Positions 13,701 to 25,814 of a stretch of DNA of 64,000 bases are shown here, one piece after another. The position numbers and the translations under genes were made by a program. The stretch's first letter is position 1. Every line of letters begins with the position of its first letter. The notes under the pieces are model-generated. The model was not told where the DNA came from and did not search any database. It was given only the letters and a program-made list of their open reading frames with translations. This DNA is from Pomacea canaliculata (lineage: Eukaryota > Mollusca > Gastropoda > Architaenioglossa > Ampullariidae): NCBI RefSeq assembly GCF_003073045.1, contig NC_037590.1:43254296-43318295 (forward strand). The letters are read 5' to 3'.

Positions 13701-15075
13701 CTCCTCCTGTTTCCACACAGCACTAAGAAAACTGCTAAATGCTGATTGGACGCTGCCATAGGACACTGATTTCAACAGAAGACTTGTGGATAGGAAGGGT
13801 CATAGACTATGGAAGGGTGTAGGATGTCCAACCGCCAGTGTTTACTGTTGCTGGCGCCTCTGTTCCTGTTGTTGTCTCTTGCTCTTGGTGTCCAGTCGGC
13901 TGTGGTGGTGAACTGGACTGGTTGCCATGTCCCTCATGTTGCCATAGAAGTGTAGAATATAGGAATATGACAACAATTTGATTTTAGATACTGTATTTCT
14001 CTCTATTGTGCTGTACCTTCATATTTTTTATTTTGTCTGTTTTAATATATTTCGGTTTTTGTCTTTATAAATCGGACAAAGTATGGTTTGCCACCATCTT
14101 TACAGTGTGTGTACAGCTTTTATTTTTATAAAGGTGTTTAGATTTTTACTTTATTAGCTTTATTAAGCTACTCTATCTTATATAGTTCTTATACATTTAT
14201 ACATTATGTGGTTATAGTTCTGGTTATGGAGGAGGAAGGTACCCCTATTTCATATGCTTTAATTTAGTTTACAAATATTTTAAATATAATCACAAGGCAA
14301 GAAGTCTTATTAATTTATTTATTGTAAAGTTTATGTTTTGGGTTTGGTTTTTTTATTAGTATTCAGGACAATGTTATCCAGTTTGTACTCGTTGCTGTTT
14401 ATCTGACTCCAGAATTTGGATGCCTTGCCACCATTGCTACCACTAAAGGCAGTATAGTATATCATAGTTCTGTGGGTGGTTCAATGCCACTCTATATTTA
14501 CCTAAGCTTGATTCTTTTTGCACTCGCTGAAACAACAGAAGCATTTTTTATCCGTCCACGTCAACCAAACCTACACACTTTTATAACAAACCAATAACAG
14601 TATTATGTTTAACTTACCTGACAGAAAATTTTACCTTACTTTCACCTTTGAGATTTAATTTAAGGTTTAGAAGCGACCGATCTGTGTTTCTTTCTGCTTC
14701 TACGTGTATTTGAATGACAATGGGGCGAAAAGAAATTGAGAGTTGATTCAGGTGCGCTAGTCGGTGAATTGTGCGAGTCTTCAATATCACAGTCAGCATT
14801 TCACTTTGACTCGGTGAAAGGAAAGAAAGGCACCCAGCTTTGTCCCTCTAACCCTGGAATTTAATAAGCGAGTTTTCAATGGCAACCAGCAATATCTGCG
14901 GGTGTTACCGCCAACTGCCCTCATGAGGGTAGGTCCACCCGACATTCGAAGTGGTGTGGACCTCGTGTATGGCATTTGTGCATGTGCCACCCTCTACCCG
15001 TCTTGCCGAGACAAAGTTAGAAAAGATGTCGAACCGCTCAACACACCTTTACAAGACCAACCACCTTTTCGCGTT
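10785..15075. repeat. Segmental duplication, copy A
   Basis: Several blocks here recur in the same order and orientation in copy B: 10785-11205 with 16800-17235, 12712-12856 with 17240-17390, 12895-12985 with 18275-18345, and 14800-15070 with 19440-19680. Shared landmarks include ctacacttggaag, gtcagacgactgatg, cttatctcaccatcgtgtt and ttcaaagagccag. Copy A has extra sequence between the blocks, and 12490-12620 resembles 13660-13790 within it. The blocks are clearly related but well diverged, so the event is old. I see no conserved reading frame across the two copies. It could be two copies of one large decayed mobile element. Confidence 0.65.
11513..11558. repeat. (ACAATG)n microsatellite
   Basis: Seven or so perfect tandem copies of the hexamer acaatg. 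Confidence 0.95.
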
Positions 15076-16799
15076 TAGAAATTGAACGGTTAACCAGTAA
15101 TAATTTAAATTAAATGTAACCTTACAGTTAATTAATTAACAAAACAGAGCACTATCACTAGTCAGTTAGAAAAATGTGTAAAAAATTTTTCCTTATCATT
15201 ATTTTTATTATTAGTAGTACTATATGGTGATATGCCTGCATTCTGACTGTTTTGAGAATTGTGAACAGTTACTACTGAATGGTGTCCAGTGACACTCAGC
15301 AGAGCGACTGGAAACTTGAGGAAGCTTTATTTTGTTAGTTTGCACCTGGACTTGTTTACTTGCACCTCGTCAGTCTGTCTGCTGCTGGCCACACCTTGGT
15401 ACTTCTACTGTCTCTCATGTTGATGGACTCAAACTGTATTCATTTCTTGTAAGCTGACAGGGACACCCTGACTTGCGTGTCATGGAAAAAGGGTTGTTTG
15501 TTTAAATTAATACCTGCTACAGTTAATGACATTTAGAAGTGATACTTCACTTACCCTTTAGGATTTTTGTTGAGTAGTAATATAGGAGCAGGGACAATCT
15601 TTGTTAACCAAGTCTTATTTTTCAGAACTAACAGTCGGTAAGGGAGGGTGGGTAAAGGCTTGCACCTGCCATTCAGATGGTCTCATGTATTCCTGGTAAA
15701 ATAAGGGCATTGGGCAACATCTGGAACTGTGGTACTTGTAACAACATGATGAAAATACTGTCTTTAGTAGAGGGCACTAAGGCAACCTTGTATAACATCT
15801 ATAGTGGCTTTTGATCTTCATGCTCAGACATTAAGATGTTGATACTAATTTTTGTCCAGACTCGGACGGACGCCATAATTCTGGCAAAAATGCTTTTAGC
15901 TGAACATTACATGTAACAAAACTGTGTTTTAGTTTTCCAGAACAATTATCTTGCACCACAAACAAACGATCTCACTGTAAAGTTGATCGCTGACTTATTT
16001 ACTTGTTGATGATGAACGCAGAAGGCATGGCCATTTGTTGACATCTGCCTGAATGCTAACAGCATCTGCTTTCTATAGGAGTGTATACTATCAGTCATTA
16101 TGAGCCGAAACTTACCTGTTTATCAAGGATTCTTCTGAATTTGATTTCTTGAGATTTGTTTTCTCAGTATGCAGCGAATGCTGACTGAAATGATGATAAG
16201 CTCAAGGATGATTAGAATTTTGTCTGATTTAAAAAAAAAACATTTACACTTTTGACAGTAAAATGTCTTCAGTTTGTGAATGAGAAATGAGTCTGTACTA
16301 GTCGTTGACATTTTGCCCCATTACCATATCGGTCCTTTGTTAACACATTGTCTACATGTCTACTCACTCGTTTTATATTACCACGGGATGATACTAGGTT
16401 GTATGGCAAACAGAACTGTGTACAGACAAATGACAGTCACTCTTCACAGACAACATTCAACAGGACAGGAGGTAGGAGACAATAGAGAAGTGTGGCTGCT
16501 GACTGGTGGCTGAGGACATGTGATATCTCAAGGGCTTGATATGAGTGAGAAGAACAAAACAGTTTTGCGTCTACTGCGTCTGTTGGTTTGTTATTTGAGA
16601 TGCTGTCAGTCGACACATTTTACTGGCATTTTAAAGTCAACAAACTACTCCAGGATTTTCATGACCGATATTCTAAGGTTGGGAAATGTTACAATGACAA
16701 ATGATCTCCACGATAGAGGAGCTAAGCATTAATTAAGAGCACTCTGGAAACAGGCATTGAAAAATGTATTCAGAGTAACCTGTACAAACCATGATATTC

Positions 16800-19685
16800 T
16801 GTCAGAGATAGCAAACGGTCATCGACATTTGTTTTTATAGCATGTCCACCTTCTGGACATGATTTAGAGACCTGAGTATTCCTTCAGTCACCACAATAAA
16901 TTCACGTTTCTCGAAACCAGCAAACAATGCATTGAAGGTACTTGTTAAAGTCATAAGGTCTACACTTGGAAGGGAGATTTTTGCCTTTGAGCCCCTGTGT
17001 CGACCTCAACACCATTTTATGGGGGCTAAGAAGCTGCTCAAGTGTTTGGTTGCACACAATGGAAACTACATTTTATTGCAGAAAGGTGGAAATTTTATAG
17101 TTGTTTTTTTATTTCTTTATTGCTCTTGGCCCGACGATGAATATCACGAGCTGTGTCAGACGACTGATGGGTTGTAAAGTATCGCTTATCTCACCATCGT
17201 GTTTAAATGACGGAATTACCTGGACTGTACAAAGGATGAGTTCCAGAAGACGTATGGCTAAGGCATGGATTACGTGAGTTAAAAAATGTTATTGGCACAA
17301 ATCTGAGCAGCACTCATGTGTGATGAAGGCTTAGGTCGTTTATTTTTGTGATTCAAAGAGCCAGTGACAGTGACATAATGTTGTAGCCATTAAAGGACAA
17401 CACGAGCGCTCAGCAAAAATCGCTGAAAATACAGCATGAAGTGTCCCATACACATATTCCGGTGGTGTTTTAAGACGAAGAGGTACCAAAATTATTGAAT
17501 TAACTTTTGTTTTCTTTAGCACAACTAATTTGTCGAGATGACAGTAAGTGACGAAAGGGAAATGTTTCTAAAAATAGCGTCGCGTTCATGAGCTGAATTC
17601 GAAGAGATAAGATGCCATCCTCTGCAAAAGAAAACAGATCAGGGCACAAGGTGCTATTGCTGAAGGTTCTCTTCGACACTCAGATGGACTTAGTTTGCCC
17701 TCATTAGGAAATCCTAATGTGCGAGCTCGAAAAAAATAAATTAGAATTAATGAGGACAAACGTATGAGAAGCTTAAACAGGAACTCGTGCAAGTATCAGT
17801 AAGTAAATAGTAATTTTTGCATGCAGTTAAATGAGGAATAATAAATGTTTAAATCGATAAATATGCATCAAATTACTGCTATATTTTTAGTGGTAAAAAG
17901 TCAATATCAGCAATCGGTTGTAAATATAAAATAAAAATGCAATGGCAGAGGTCTGTATTCCAAAATCAGCGGCTTCATTTTCTGGGGAAAAAATCGCTTT
18001 TCGAACACGACAACCTGAGCGATGTTTCTTTATCTGACTCAAGACAAACAGATTTTTGCACTGTTACATGTTCTACTGGCGAGTATGAGAACTCTCCAGT
18101 ATACGAGAGTAATTTTCTCCTGCTTTCCTAGAGGCAGGGGGAAATGCCTATATTTGAAGTCTTATATCTTGATGAATTGAGCATAACTATGTACTCAAAG
18201 TTTGAGAATTATTCTTTTCAAATGAAATTAACCCCATCATAAAGAAAGCATGTTGCGCTCGGCTTGTCCTTTAAGGGGTCCTGTCGCTCCTCACACTTTC
18301 TCTTTCCCTTGGCGGCCGCTGACCTCCATCTTTTCGCTCGTGGACCAACCAGCTTCAGTTCATATACTCCTGTGATGTCTAGACTGAACATTTCCCACAG
18401 CTCGGGGGCAAAAGGTCGGGGACCTTACACTCCAGGCAAAATGAGCTTGGAGCGTGCTGTGTGTTTTATAACTAATACCTCGTGGGACATCCTTGTCGTC
18501 TGTGGATCACTTGAACACACCTGCAAGTTACATTTGAACGGTTTTTTAAAATATATTATAAAAAAATAAACCTTTAGAAATGGAGTTATTCTGATAATTA
18601 ATCGAAAGCGTGAACTAATTTGCTCAGATCATTTCAAACTTGAAAATTCCTATCCTCCCTTAATGGCACACCTAAGCTGCTAAAGTCGTCTGCAGTGCCA
18701 TCAACTTTGTTCGTGGAGGATGCCGCTAAAGCAGATGCCACTGACTGACTGTATTTAAAGATGAAAGTACGGTGGGTTTATTTTTAGGTTGCAGCAATAT
18801 TGTGAAGACTTTTGCATGGCCAACTTTATGCAGTTATGTGGTTTTATTTCCCGACAAGTTAGTGGTTAAAATACTCATTTTTAACCCCTGCAGTGAGAAA
18901 CTCAGGGTTCGCTTCTCGGGACACGCTGTGTGACAACTGTTTGCAGGGCTGGGTAGTGAGGGTTTACTCCGGGTACTCCGGTTTTTTCCTCACTTTGTTT
19001 TTTTCTACCGTAGTGCGAGATCATCTCAAGGTAGAAACATTTTTTCGACTAAATAAACCAAGCAAACATTTTATCACAGCCCAGAAACATTCATAAACCT
19101 ATACTTGGCAACATTTGGTATACAGGATCATGACCTGGTACAGTTCATAGCTGTGGCCAACTCAGTTTGTTGTCCTTCACTCGAACCGCTGTTTCTGTTA
19201 GGCTCAGGTATTTGTGTGAACACTGACATGCACACTGACACACTAGAACAAAGGCAAAGTTAGTTTAAAAAAAAATGTGCTCAATTCCTTAAATATAAAT
19301 TTCCCACCTCTAGGGGACATACCTGTTTCGTTCACCCGATACAAGACATTGCACACCGCAGCTTCACGTGAACAGAGTTCATGACCTCCTTCGGTGACGG
19401 CTTTGATGTCTGCTGTGTCGCTTCAGGTGCATTATTCGTGTTCAGTGAATGGTGCAGATCGTAATAACACCCTGAAATGTATCAAGAAAGTATTCAACAG
19501 CAACTTGAATATCTGCTGACACGACGGCTGATATTGCAGTAAACAGCTGTCATGGGTTAGACCACCCAGTGTATGAAGTGGTGTGCACCCTGTACCCCTG
19601 TGAATAAATATTGTCAGACCGTTAGAAATGATGTCGCACCACTTAACGCACCTCAAAGTACAAACCAAAGTCTGTTTTGCAATTA
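16800..19685. repeat. Segmental duplication, copy B
   Basis: Second copy of the blocks described at 10785-15075, in the same orientation about 6 kb downstream. It is shorter (about 2.9 kb against 4.3 kb), lacking most of the sequence between 11240 and 12700 of copy A. It also contains the SINE-like insertion near 18850, not seen at the equivalent place in copy A. Confidence 0.65.
18845..19085 (+). mobile_element. tRNA-derived SINE-like repeat
   Basis: A Pol III B-box-like gggttcgcttctc at about 18906 follows an A-box-like 'agttagtggttaaaat' segment. It is followed by the 'actccgggtactccggttt' module and ends near aaataaaccaagcaaac. This head, body and tail order is typical of mollusc tRNA-derived SINEs. 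The copy is diverged. Confidence 0.5.
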
Positions 19686-19694
19686 GAAATGTAA

Positions 19695-19762
19695 ATGACC
19701 ACGACCACGACCACGGCCACGATAGGCAACGACCATGACCACGACCACGACCACGACCACAA
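19695..19762. repeat. (GACCAC)n imperfect microsatellite
   Basis: Imperfect tandem copies of gaccac/gaccat interrupted by ggccacgataggcaac, just beyond the end of segmental copy B. Confidence 0.9.
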
Positions 19763-20523
19763 CCTGCTCACGGAGCACCTAAAACTGAACCTAAAGACGA
19801 AACGCAACAATTAAGCATCCCACTAATTGGCTTTGCTCTGAAGAAGCTCAGAGAAGTAGCCTGCGATATCCACATTATTTGAGAGTTTTGTGTTTACTAG
19901 TCCACATATTGGTGGCGCTGCGGTTAGTGGGTCTTGACTGTTTTAAGGTTCAGATGTCGACTCGGACACATTCTCTGTTTTCAGGGTTGGATGCACTGCT
20001 GCTATCGAGCCTTACTTGCTGGCTCGGCTTTCTACATGTGTATTTAATGTACTTTTGTACTTGAAGGTTTTAGTTTTGGTTTGACAAGTCGGTAATCATC
20101 AGCTGGTACACATGCCAAAGTTAATAATCAACATATCAAAGTAAAGTTTTGGAAAAAATTAAAAGCAGCAAATTCATACGTAAGAGTAGAGGAGGACATT
20201 TTGATAAAAGAGTTTTAGAGTATTTGCAGTTTCATTTATTCCAGAAAAGCTTTTGAAAGTTACTTGTACGAACTCGTGTGCCCCCCACACACATCCTGCA
20301 CGCACACAACTACCAAGAAAAGAGTGAGATATAAAACATGACGATGCCATTATGTCCCTACAGACATTTAGCGAACATACCAGTGTCCTCCCCTCTCGAC
20401 TGCACCTTGTAATTTGTTGAGTAACCACAAGCAGTTAGTGGGCGAGAGATGTCCTCCCCTTACATTCACAGCGAGTACACAAGTGAGTCGCTTGCAAAAG
20501 CTGCCAGGACACGTTACATAAGA

Positions 20524-20580
20524 CAGAGAGACAGACAGACAGACAGACAGACCAACGGACGGACAAACGGACCGACAGAC
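20524..20580. repeat. (ACAG)n / (ACGG)n microsatellite
   Basis: Tandem acag units pass into cggacgga-type units. The reverse-strand reading gives Ser/Val/Cys/Leu-rich open frames that are not genes. Confidence 0.9.
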
Positions 20581-20719
20581 ATAGTAAATCAGAAAGTAAC
20601 CGAGCATCACCAGGACCAAGGGCCATCCCACCCGAGTGTATTTTGACAGAGGCTCCTGGTAGTCGAGAACAACTATGGCGATGGCGAGCGTGGCGAAGAA
20701 GATGCGCGTTTATTTTTCT

Positions 20720-20783
20720 TTAGCATCCTACAACTAACCTTAGTTAGCTCCTTAGCATCCTACAGCTAACCTTAGTTAGCTCC
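20720..20783. repeat. 32-bp direct repeat pair with internal palindrome
   Basis: ttagcatcctacaactaacc with its continuation ttagttagctcc is present twice head to tail (20720-20751, 20752-20783), differing at one base. Each unit contains the inverted repeat ctaaccttagttag. Confidence 0.85.
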
Positions 20784-21349
20784 CTAGCAAGAGAGAATAG
20801 CACACTCCTGTCATCTGGGGTTTTCTTTTCATGTATGTTCCCACCAACACACTCCATCTTTCACATTTATTTGCATGTTCTATATCACTCATACAGTTAT
20901 AAACATAAAAATTCATCCTCTAAGTATGATTGGTTAAATTGCATATTAAAAATAATTGTGTATTTCAAATTAAATAATGGTAATATTAATTGATATCTTT
21001 CAACATTGCTTCAGTAGTAATATATGAATACTAGATGCTCCTGATCTACACTTGCATATGGTAAATTTTGTCATAACTATTAGTAGTAGTCAAAGGAAAT
21101 GATGTTTTAACTAAATCAATATCTCTGTTTTAGCTTTTGATATTAGTTTTCCAAATCTCTTACAATGGGTGGAGTTTCTGGAATGACACATGTATCCCAG
21201 CGATTTTTCTTTTACTAGTGTGTTCTATTTAAATGTCTGAAGAAAGCACAGTCACAACTACTTACATATAATACAAATGTTCCAATTTAAGGTTTGAGGA
21301 AAAATTATATTTAAGAGCATTTAAACCTATGAGCATAAGAAACATGAAT

Positions 21350-21560
21350 GTACTATAAATATGAATGTAATATATTCACACGAGGAGCAGAAAATTATAC
21401 AGGTTGGTGATATAAATGCCGGAGTTATGTACACGTAATAGTTACATACTACACAAAGCTAATTATACAGGTTACAGATAAATGTAAAAGATATGTACAC
21501 CACATGAATATGGGACAAATTATACAGGCTGGGGACACAGAGATGTATGACTTATATACA
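21350..21560. repeat. Degenerate tandem repeat around 'aaattatacagg'
   Basis: The phrase (a)aattatacagg(t/c)t recurs at roughly 60-bp spacing, together with atgtacac and gaatatg elements. The array is diverged and AT-rich. Confidence 0.5.
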
Positions 21561-23163
21561 GGCGTGAAGCAAATTATCAACAAACAAATTTAAGAGATGT
21601 GCACACAATGTGATAACAAGTAACATGAGATACAACAAACATAATAGAAGTAATTTTAATATGAATGTACCTACTGAATAATAAATACACAAGTGTTCAG
21701 AGCGAGGTACATGATTTATGTCAGTGACAGAATATCAGTTCCATGTCCTACAAGTGAATGACAAACATGACAACTACACTAACACATGTTCTCATTGCTA
21801 AGAAAAGCTTGATTAGTATTACATTACAAACACTGCGCCATCGCCATCATGCTACCAATTACCTGTCTAGTAATTTCTTTTCAAGTATTCACTGTTTGCC
21901 AATTGTAAATGTGAGAGTAGGGAGTGGATTCCCAATCTACCACCAAGGACCACGTGACCACGTGGATTACTTACGGTAGCCACTACACCAGCCCATGAAG
22001 CCTCATTCTGGTTGGGATCACCTTCAATTGCCAGAAACCATTGTTTGGTGGATTATTTTTCCAGCAGTGCTGATTTATTTTTAACTTGCAGTCTTCATAT
22101 TTCATGTTTCAAGATGTTATCACCACCTACACCATCTGTAATTGTATCGCTGTAGTTGAGATTCATTCAACATGAGTTTGTGCCATTTTATTTGGACATT
22201 TTCTCTAGTGGTAATCGTGATATTCATTACTCGAACTTTTTTCATGTAGGAGAAAAGTACAACGAAAGATTCGTGTTGCAGCTTTAGACATTCATTTCAA
22301 AATAATAGTTGGAGAAGATTCAGAAGAGAGTCTTATGTGTAAAAAGAGCTATACACTAATGAATATTTACAAATAAATGTTATTACAGAACCGAATATGT
22401 ATAGAAACATAACAACATAAATGTTGATGTTTTGCTTACAACTCTGAAATTTCATTGTGACATTCTTGCAAAATGATCAACATATAGATGTAAAGCAATA
22501 GAGAAATAGTACTTTAATTACAGTATTCATGACCACTAAAACACACATTTAGCATCTTTTACTCAGTCCACAACTAGCCAGTGCCGACAAGACGAAGACC
22601 ACACCCTTGACCCCTTGACCCCATACCCCATGTACAGGAGGCAAGTGTAGACAACAAGTCTCTGCCTGTGTCCTGATGGGGTGGCCGTCTACCCCACATT
22701 GTACTTGTCTAAAAGCCAGTACTAAGACATCATTGTGGACGTGTTGACGATTCCAGTCTCCACCTTGTGGGAGATGGTATGTCCCACTCAAAGTTACCAT
22801 GGTATAATTAATGGGGGTTTCAAACCCTGAGTACCCTCAACGTTTAGGATTACAATTCACAGTTCTCTGTTCTTTCTTCAATACTTCGCTTTATTCGATG
22901 TTTTAATTTAAATTCAAAGTTCCACAGAACTGCACCTGGCTCTCCATGATTTTTGGACGAAATGACACTAAGCCTTCTTTTTACCAGTTCGGATTAGGCG
23001 TATATAAAACAAAACACATTCAGTCGCCGTATTGGTTGTATATTTTAAAACTTGCACCAAATCCAACTACAGAGATTTTAATATTTCTATAATATTTCAT
23101 GGTGTGATGTCAGTCTAGTCAGACTAGCAGTTCATGATGTTGCGTGTGTTTGACTATTTGCAG

Positions 23164-24084
23164 ATCCACAATACCTTGTATGAGACTTCAACCCAAAAAG
23201 TGATAATAAACTGGGAGCCTTCTACTGAAAACACACTGGTTACCAAAAGAGCAGACGACCAAGCCATTTACAACCTTACCATGGTGTCCGCATACTTCGA
23301 CCTCGGCAGCTTTGCAAAGGGGTCTCACAGCAACGTGCGAGGAAAATCTCACTACGAAGACTGGTTCACAAAATTTGGAGCTCTTCACAATCCTTTGGTC
23401 TTCTACACCGACTCGGACACCTTCGCTCAACTCGCCCTCCGTGTGCGGGGAGGAGAGTTAGCATCATTGACGAGAGTGATCAAAGTGTCACGTGACCAGC
23501 TGTGGAGCTTCCAGCTGCGAGAGAAAGTGGCCAGGATATACGCACAAAGCTCTTACCCGAAACACCTCCCCAACACAGTGATACCCGAGTATTCCTGCGC
23601 CATGCACGCGAAGTTTGAAGTGATGAACGACACCATCTGTAATCGCTATTTTCCTAGCTCGCACTATGCCTGGATAGACATCGGATGCTTCCGAGACCTT
23701 GACATCAAAGGCAACCAAACATATTCTCTTGTTCCACCTCAAGATCTTAATCCGCGGCTTGTGATGTATTCCGAAGTGTTTTCACCTGCCCTAACTATGC
23801 TTCCCTCAAAAATCTTTCGTGAAAATATTGTGTGGGTGGGAGGTGCGTCATTTGTTGGAAGAGCGGAAGCAGTGTTGGAGTTCACCGAGCAGTACAGACG
23901 CGCCACGGTTCGATTCCTGGAGGAGTGTGAACTGAGCAACAGCGACCAGCAAGTGATCTACTCCATGTTTACCAACGAAGGCAGAAATCTGGTGAAACCC
24001 ACAGTCGAGCTGCAGGTCATTCACAGAGGCTGGTTCGGGGTCGGCTATCAATGCCTCAAAAAGAAAAACGATAACTTTTTGTAA
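23164..24084 (+). CDS. HtrL/YibB-like glycosyltransferase-type protein, copy 2 (main exon)
   Basis: The exon follows a pyrimidine-rich acceptor ending tttgcag at 23163 and runs to TAA at 24082-24084, encoding 306 residues. An ATG at 23134 lies inside the acceptor tract, so I do not use it. Joined to the phase-0 anchor exon at 9001-9078 the product is 332 residues. It has an N-terminal stem (IHNTLYETST), then TMVSAYFDLGSF, YEDWF, the DxD-type FYTDSD (D109-D111 of the joined protein) and YAWIDIGCFRD (W196-D198). The C-terminal half, from YSEVFSPALTMLPSKIF to HRGWFGVGY, is conserved with copy 1. I infer a Golgi or ER type II enzyme acting on a glycan; substrate unknown. The two copies are tandem duplicates in the same orientation. 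Confidence 0.85.
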   Translation: MHNTLYETSTQKVIINWEPSTENTLVTKRADDQAIYNLTMVSAYFDLGSFAKGSHSNVRGKSHYEDWFTKFGALHNPLVFYTDSDTFAQLALRVRGGELASLTRVIKVSRDQLWSFQLREKVARIYAQSSYPKHLPNTVIPEYSCAMHAKFEVMNDTICNRYFPSSHYAWIDIGCFRDLDIKGNQTYSLVPPQDLNPRLVMYSEVFSPALTMLPSKIFRENIVWVGGASFVGRAEAVLEFTEQYRRATVRFLEECELSNSDQQVIYSMFTNEGRNLVKPTVELQVIHRGWFGVGYQCLKKKNDNFL

Positions 24085-25712
24085 AATCATGTATTTTGTT
24101 GATCATTTCTGTCCAAACATCTTGATGTTATACGATAAATGATTATTAACCACAAAATGATTTTGTTTTCATCGGTGATTGCAGTTTTGGTTTTAAATTC
24201 TGCACAAACTATTTTTTGTCTCAAAAATTATACGTGGGCGATGAAGCTAACCTCACAAGTAGTGCAATAACCCAACTTACTGTTGCAACTACTAACTGTA
24301 CTACTAGCTCTTTCTCGGCACTGACTTTCTTCTGTTTCTTGTTCCTATTCGTCCCCAGTAGAGAAGGGCCTCAATATACCTGCGGTTTCTGTAGCATTTT
24401 AGTTTTTACAGGGTGGAGTTGCTAGCCTCACACCCAACCCTCCTCATTCATCCGGGCTTGGGACGACAGGTTACCCGAGTGGTTTCCAGGCGGAGTTCTG
24501 ACTTTCTTAGCTGTTTAGAATACTACTTCCCTTCATTGTCTATTTGTCAACCTTGTATAATATGCGGACATTGCACATACCGATGGAAGTTCTTTATCTA
24601 GCTTGACTGCAGCACGATTATTGTTGATTCTGTCCTTGACTGATACAACATGATGTTGTAAATTGTTCAGCCAGTGTTGTTTATCTACTTGTACACTTGG
24701 TAGTGCCCATCTTTTCTCCAAGCAAGACCACGAGCAATACCCTTCGACCGATCGTAAGTCTGGGTAGGTGGACACTGTGCCTAGTCTGTACTAAGGGGTT
24801 GACTCCCTTTACCTTTATCTTTCCCGATATTGCACATGACAGTTGGACCACTTACCCTTGGTTGTGTGTGTGTAGGGGGGAGAAGGGGGTAAGGGGCTTT
24901 CGCCCCGGATGAATAACACGGGGCACTAGTGCTTCTCTGTTGGGGTGGTAGTAGGAATGGAATGGACCTGGTCGCCGTAGTCTCCTACCTCTCTAAAAAG
25001 GTACAACATACATCTATACTTGCATACAAAAACATACATACAAACAAACAAACTACGTATGTTCTCCAGTATTTTAAGACAGTGAAAATATCTTCCATAC
25101 CACATTCTCTAATCAGATTCAAAAGCGGTATTTAAACACTCACATATCTATTTCAAAATGTGATTAAAATATTTTTTATCACAATTTACTTTTTTATTTC
25201 TTTGTTTTTATTTGTATTTAACTTTTACTGACTTAATGACAGTCATGTTACCAGTGTATTTTGTCAGCTGTGGCTCAGTGACTGGCAGCATGGTATTGTT
25301 TTCAGTGTCATTTCATTATCTCGTGTGAGCACAGAGAGGCGACCTGCTTTGGTTGTAATAGTGCAAGATATTATTATTATTATATTAAAGTGGTCACTGT
25401 TAGCAGGGTTAGCCTATTTTTAAGTGGTAAAGGAGCATGATAACATTGTTAGAATGTTCATAAGTTTGTCGTAAAGAAGTTTATATCCAGCAGTACATAC
25501 TGTTACTATTCTCCTAATAATTTATCCATCAAAAATTAACATATACTTAATAACTGTGTAACAAGAAATGCTGAATTAAAGAATGAGTCAGTCCATGCTT
25601 TACTGTATAAATATTCGGGATACATTAGATCAAGGGCTTTCACGCTAGATAAAATATACTTTTGTAAATTTTTTTATCAGTTTATTTTCCCAGCTTTTAA
25701 CATGCACAAATT

Positions 25713-25814
25713 ATGAATGTTCACGTGGGACGCAATAAAGTATTTATATTCGTATTCATGCTCTGGTTTGTGTGGATGTTTGTGTGGATGAGAGACGACT
25801 TCTTCATGCAACCA
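25713..25814 (+). CDS. Speculative orphan exon encoding a membrane anchor
   Basis: ATG AAT GTT opens a 34-codon stretch that reads MNVHVGRNKVF, then a strongly hydrophobic segment (IFVFMLWFVWMFVW), then MRDDFFMQPH. It stops at a plausible donor, GTAAGC, after the CAT codon, in phase 0. Layout and phase resemble the candidate anchor exon at 9001. I see no partner exon downstream before the C1q gene on the same strand, so the pairing is unknown. It could be chance in AT-rich DNA. Confidence 0.22.

Larger units (their letters stand above)
9079..23163 (+). other. Putative 14 kb intron of HtrL-like copy 2
   Basis: If exon 9001-9078 is joined to exon 23164-24084 this whole stretch is intron. It is AT-rich, carries the two copies of a diverged segmental duplication, several microsatellites and a SINE-like copy near 18850-19080. 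No protein-coding gene is supported inside it; open frames here are short and without motifs. Confidence 0.4.

Noticed and set aside
23134-23163. ATG at 23134 as start of HtrL-like copy 2
   Set aside because: It lies in the pyrimidine-rich tract ending in tttgcag; the codons before 23164 look like intron, and a phase-0 anchor exon fits better.
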